A stretch of DNA of 64,000 bases from Aridibacter sp965216195 (lineage in GTDB: Bacteria; Acidobacteriota; Blastocatellia; Pyrinomonadales; Pyrinomonadaceae): positions 1,798,001-1,862,000 of the forward strand of contig OZ244151.1 of the NCBI GenBank assembly GCA_965216195.1, written 5' to 3'. Below, one piece after another: positions 60,800-64,000 of the stretch. The notes under the pieces were generated by a model. The model was not told the origin of the DNA and ran no database searches. It worked only from the letters and a program-made list of their open reading frames with translations. Position 1 is the stretch's first letter. Each line of letters opens with the position of its first letter. The position numbers and the translations under genes were made by a program.

Positions 60800-61888
60800 A
60801 TGAGCCAAATTACAGAAGAACAAGTGCTGGATAAACTGCGAAATATTGAGGACCCCGATCTGCGCAAAGATATCGTTACGCTCGATTTCATCAAGGATTT
60901 GGGGATCGATGGCGGAGACGTTTCTTTTCGAATTGTTTTAACAACCCCCGCTTGTCCAGTGAAAGATGAGTTTCGAGCGCAAGCGGAAGAACTGGTTGGA
61001 TCGATCGAGGGCGTTGAAAAAGTGAATGTAACAATGGACGCGGAGGTGCCCGAAGGACGCGGAATTGCCAATAACGTAGCTATCGAAGGCATTAAAAATA
61101 TTGTCGCGGTTTCCTCCGGGAAAGGCGGCGTAGGGAAATCGACTGTCGCGGTTAATCTCGCGGTAGCGCTTTCGCAGGATGGTGCAAAAGTAGGCTTGAT
61201 GGACGCGGATGTTTATGGTCCAAACGTGCCTTTGATGCTTGGCGCTGCACAAAAACAACCCGAGATAGCGCAAGGCAACAAACTCCGTCCAATAGAGGCA
61301 CACGGCATCAAGCTTATTTCGATGGCCGTGCTCGTGCCACCTGATAAGCCTATGGTTCTGCGTGGACCGATGCTTCACGGCGTCGTAAGACAGTTTTTAA
61401 GCGATGTTGATTGGGGCGAACTCGACTATTTAATCGTCGATATGCCTCCGGGCACGGGCGATGTTCAACTCTCTCTTGCGCAACTGGTTCCGGTACAGGG
61501 CGCGGTTTTGGTTACAACGCCCCAAAACGTTTCGCTTTCGGATGTAACGCGTGCGCTCAAGATGTTTGAGCAGGTCGCGGTTCCGGTTTTGGGGGTAATC
61601 GAGAATATGTCGTATTTTGTTCCCCCGGATATGCCTGATAAGCGTTACAACATATTTGGTGAGGGCGGCGGACGGAAGTTTGCTGAAACTCACGGAATCC
61701 CTTTCTTAGGCGAAGTGCCGCTAGGAATGGAAGTGCGCGAAGGCGGAGATAAAGGAACGCCCGTCGTTATCTCACATCCTGATACCCCGCAATCAGAAGC
61801 ATTTCAAAAAACGGCTGAGGAAGTTGCGAGGCAAATATCTATTGAGGCGATGAAGCCTGAATTGACCATTCTATCGAAAGCCAAATAA
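60800..61888 (+). CDS. Mrp/NBP35-family Fe-S carrier ATPase
   Basis: A 362-residue protein. The N-terminal ~90 residues form a MIP18/DUF59 domain. The P-loop ATPase follows with the deviant Walker A GKGGVGKST at about residue 112, DADVYGPNVP and LIVDMPPGTGDVQLSLAQ. Such proteins bind and pass on Fe-S clusters (ApbC/Mrp; family knowledge). The usual CxxC near the C-terminus is not obvious (the region reads IENMSYFVPPDM), so cluster binding may differ. It is divergent from the GNAT gene. Confidence 0.92.
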   Translation: MSQITEEQVLDKLRNIEDPDLRKDIVTLDFIKDLGIDGGDVSFRIVLTTPACPVKDEFRAQAEELVGSIEGVEKVNVTMDAEVPEGRGIANNVAIEGIKNIVAVSSGKGGVGKSTVAVNLAVALSQDGAKVGLMDADVYGPNVPLMLGAAQKQPEIAQGNKLRPIEAHGIKLISMAVLVPPDKPMVLRGPMLHGVVRQFLSDVDWGELDYLIVDMPPGTGDVQLSLAQLVPVQGAVLVTTPQNVSLSDVTRALKMFEQVAVPVLGVIENMSYFVPPDMPDKRYNIFGEGGGRKFAETHGIPFLGEVPLGMEVREGGDKGTPVVISHPDTPQSEAFQKTAEEVARQISIEAMKPELTILSKAK

Positions 61889-61907
61889 TGTTATACTGCG
61901 TTTGGCT

Positions 61908-62372
61908 ATGTTTAAACGGTTACTGCGTTCATTTTTTGACCACGCACTGCAAGTTTTTATAGGTTTAGTAGATTTAAGGGCACAAGTTGCAGATAAGACG
62001 ACTAGGTCTTTCGAGTCGACGCTAAATCCTTTCGTTTTCTTTGTATTGTTATCTTTGACGGTTCTCAGTTGGTATCTTGCAATATTCAGATTAAGCGGGC
62101 TGGAACAACTTTATTTTATCGCGGGATTGTACTACCCATTATTTCTCTTGTTTGAAATATCCTACTTCACATTTTACACAGGCTCGAAACTTATCTTTAT
62201 GCCCAGCCCGGAAGAGATCCTAGATGACACAAGTATACTTGCATTATTTTCCGCGTGTGATGCAAAGTCTAACAGGAGTTTGATCTCGATTGGTTTGAGC
62301 ATCTTACATTGTTTTGCTTTGGCACTTTATTTGACCAATAAAGATTTAGATCTTCTTTCAACATTTTCGTAG
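61908..62372 (+). CDS. Hypothetical membrane protein
   Basis: A 154-residue protein with about three hydrophobic segments (LNPFVFFVLLSLTVLSWYLAIF, LYFIAGLYYPLFLLFEISYFTFY, SIGLSILHCFALALYL). I start it at the ATG at 61908; the TTG two codons up is less likely. No family is recognised. It lies 19 bp after the Mrp gene and 128 bp before the HesB-type gene. Confidence 0.65.
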   Translation: MFKRLLRSFFDHALQVFIGLVDLRAQVADKTTRSFESTLNPFVFFVLLSLTVLSWYLAIFRLSGLEQLYFIAGLYYPLFLLFEISYFTFYTGSKLIFMPSPEEILDDTSILALFSACDAKSNRSLISIGLSILHCFALALYLTNKDLDLLSTFS

Positions 62373-62500
62373 TATTATCCCCTAAGGTATCTTGAACCCC
62401 AGAGCTTGAGAAACACTTTAAGATTTTATAATATTGAAATTAATGTAAAGATTCGAATAACGAATCCAATCATTCTTTATTGAGGAGACAAATAAATAGT

Positions 62501-62857
62501 ATGTCAGCAGTAGCAACACCAACTATCGAACTAACCGTGACGCCGAATGCGGCTGATGAGATTAAAAAATTTATGGCTGGCGAGGAAGATTTGCCGGAAA
62601 CATCCGGACTTCGCGTGCGTGTGGTACCAGGCGGATGCTCGGGTTTTCAGTACAGCTTAAACATCGAAGAAGAATCGAAAGACGGCGACACGCTTATCGA
62701 ACAGGAAGGCGTTAGACTCTTCGTTGATATGTTTTCAGGTCAGTATTTGAATGGAATTACGATTGACTACACGTCCAATATGATGGGCTCGGGATTTACG
62801 TTTGATAATCCCAATGCCACGGGCGGCTGCGGTTGCGGAGAATCCTTCTCGGCTTAA
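62501..62857 (+). CDS. HesB/IscA/ErpA-type iron-sulfur cluster protein
   Basis: A 118-residue A-type carrier for Fe-S clusters. The three conserved Cys are visible: Cys in VPGGCSGFQYS, and the C-terminal CGC pair in GGCGCGESFS. GAGGAG lies upstream of the ATG at 62501, which supports this start over an upstream in-frame one. The Mrp ATPase is encoded two genes upstream and YgfZ further up, giving an Fe-S neighbourhood. Followed by a terminator. Confidence 0.95.
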   Translation: MSAVATPTIELTVTPNAADEIKKFMAGEEDLPETSGLRVRVVPGGCSGFQYSLNIEEESKDGDTLIEQEGVRLFVDMFSGQYLNGITIDYTSNMMGSGFTFDNPNATGGCGCGESFSA

Positions 62858-62886
62858 TTAAAAACGTCCGTTGACAATAGTAGATT

Positions 62887-62921
62887 CGGAGATGCTTTGC
62901 GAGCGTCTCCGTTTTCTTTTT
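62887..62921 (+). terminator. Rho-independent terminator
   Basis: CGGAGA (62887-62892) and TCTCCG (62906-62911) with an inner GCT/AGC pair and a small T/G mismatch form the stem, followed by a TTTTCTTTTT run. It lies 30 nt past the HesB-type gene. Confidence 0.88.
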
Positions 62922-63382
62922 GCCAGCATTTGGAACTCCTAACTTATTGAAACTGTCCTTTTAACATCCAAGGACAACTGAAGGAACGCAAAAGGTAGGC
63001 GGAGAAGATGGGCGGCGGGTGTAGTAGCCCGAGCTTGAGCGCGGACACCGATAATCGGAGTAAATTCGGGCAACTTAACGCCCTTCCTTACGACCGGACA
63101 AGGGCAAGGATCACCGTCCGCTGACAACCGGCACTTTCCTAAAATCTGGGCTGCTTCCGTTAACGAAACATCGATTTTTCTCGCTATCGGATTTGCATTC
63201 ACCCGCTATTTGTTGCACAATTCTTAAATCTTATTGCTGTTATCAATAAAACTGATACTTAAAAAATAATTATATAAAAAACGATTTGGTTAGAATTCTG
63301 GAACCATAGGACGTTTAGTCGTCTTTTTAAATAGGCGCGAAAAAGCGCTCATTCCTAAATCTACCCCCAATAGATATTCAAT
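62922..63382. other. Gene-free stretch with a GC-rich block
   Basis: About 460 bp with no well-supported gene. 62990-63160 is clearly more GC-rich than its surroundings and has repeat-like words (GGGCGGCGGGTGTAGTAGCC, CCGGACAAGGGCAAGG). The minus strand has an 87-codon frame whose first ~20 codons look coding (SLTEAAQILG) and then become Pro/Cys/Ala-rich, so it may be a small inserted repeat ending a decayed gene. 63200-63382 is AT-rich and likely holds the promoter of the NlpC/P60 gene. Confidence 0.5.
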
Positions 63383-64000
63383 ATGTCAGCTAAGTTAAAA
63401 ATCGCCCTTTTCGCATCCGTTTGTCTCTTGTTCAGCTTTTTTGCGGCTCCTGACGCTACTGCTCAAAATCGAGAGAGAGTAGTGGGAAAGCCAAAACCAA
63501 GAGCAGAAAAACGTAAAACCCGGCCGACTACACAGATCCCTCCGTCACCAAGAGCACGAACATCAAGAGGTTTAACCAATAAAATTATTGTTGTTAAGAA
63601 TAAGAAAAACAACAAATCTCTCGTTAAAAAGACGGCGTTGTCCAGATCAAATAGATCGGATGTTTTTGGGGGAGTTGGTTCGTACAGCGCTACAACCCGA
63701 GCGCTTATGATGCAATCCATCCGCGCAAAACTGGGCGTTCGCTACAGAATGGGTACCTCCGGGCCCCGATCTTATGATTGCTCGGGTTTTGTTTGGCGGG
63801 TATTTAAAGAATCAGGAATCTCGTTTACAAGGACAAGCGCAAGGCAGTATTGGAGAACGTTTAAGCCGGTGTACGGCAATGACAGATACAAATTTGGCAC
63901 TCTCGTTTTCCTAAACCGTCTCGGCCATGTAGGAATCGTAGTTGACGAAAAGGGTTTCTATCATGCGTCGTCGAGCAGAGGCGTTATGTATTCGCCTTTC
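63383..64000 (+). CDS. Secreted NlpC/P60 cell-wall hydrolase, cut by the window end
   Basis: At least 206 codons are open to the end of the window. A signal peptide (residues ~1-27, ending ATAQ) is followed by a ~70-residue basic Pro/Arg/Lys-rich linker, then the NlpC/P60 (C40) catalytic domain: nucleophile Cys in YDCSGFVWRVF (near residue 134), His in LGHVGIVVD, and a third polar residue at YHASSSRG. It probably cleaves peptidoglycan stem peptides. The C-terminus is missing. Confidence 0.9.
   Translation, partial: MSAKLKIALFASVCLLFSFFAAPDATAQNRERVVGKPKPRAEKRKTRPTTQIPPSPRARTSRGLTNKIIVVKNKKNNKSLVKKTALSRSNRSDVFGGVGSYSATTRALMMQSIRAKLGVRYRMGTSGPRSYDCSGFVWRVFKESGISFTRTSARQYWRTFKPVYGNDRYKFGTLVFLNRLGHVGIVVDEKGFYHASSSRGVMYSPF

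Noticed and set aside
1..64000. tRNA, rRNA, tmRNA, CRISPR or prophage
   Set aside because: No T-loop-type GGTTCGAATCC in a cloverleaf context, no regular repeat-spacer array and no phage structural or integrase genes were seen on either strand.

Overview
The window looks like chromosome from a Gram-negative, moderate-GC member of the Acidobacteriota, probably class Blastocatellia (inference). Supporting signs are AT-leaning coding DNA, many starts without a clear Shine-Dalgarno, many Sec-exported proteins, a type IV pilus retraction ATPase, bacillithiol-type redox proteins, and families common there (GxxExxY, REP-associated transposases, TatT-like TPR lipoproteins). No rRNA, tRNA, CRISPR array, prophage or intact classical IS element was seen.

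Layout. 1-7.9 kb: an acidic small protein, coaX, a papain-like protease paired with a six-repeat beta-flower protein, an APC permease, and a secreted beta-lactamase-fold hydrolase translationally coupled to a large S9 peptidase. 8-17 kb: secreted proteins, an amidase, an epimerase, a GxxExxY gene bracketed by modular repeats, and a 1495-residue reductase / acyl-ligase / carrier / acyltransferase fusion. 17-22 kb: a first REP/RAYT locus, a LarA-like protein, an M28 peptidase, a 143-bp tandem duplication and a HAD phosphatase. 22-29 kb: a TPR lipoprotein, coaD, an aminotransferase, and a tight nucleoside operon (pyrimidine phosphorylase, BMP lipoprotein, two small membrane proteins, ABC ATPase) with no permease. 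29-36 kb: yacL-like/ispD/ispF, radA and a second REP/RAYT locus. 36-46 kb: lysoplasmalogenase-like protein, bacilliredoxin, the nnr-tsaE-L,D-transpeptidase operon, and rpsA-HU-HIT. 46-55 kb: PhzF, PilT, a LexA-like protein lacking the catalytic lysine, a two-component system, a MITE-like inverted repeat, a repeat-rich secreted protein and a serine hydrolase. 55-64 kb: YpdA-type reductase, an inserted four-helix-bundle cassette, YgfZ, hydrolase, ArsC-like, GNAT, Mrp ATPase, a HesB-type Fe-S protein and a cut-off NlpC/P60 gene.

How the genes work together. Most are housekeeping: CoA (coaX, coaD), isoprenoid precursors (ispD, ispF), Fe-S assembly (Mrp, HesB-type, YgfZ), tRNA t6A (tsaE), NAD(P)HX repair (nnr), translation (rpsA) and recombination (radA). 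A bacilliredoxin, a YpdA-type reductase and an ArsC-like protein suggest thiol-disulfide recycling based on bacillithiol or a similar thiol.

The most unusual theme is repeats that have become part of coding sequence. Small repeats supply gene ends or insert in frame in several places: a 22-bp-arm palindrome inside the acyl-ligase domain, REP units that end a transposase gene, inverted repeats of a four-helix-bundle cassette that encode the ends of its neighbours, and a tandem duplication that supplies a stop codon.
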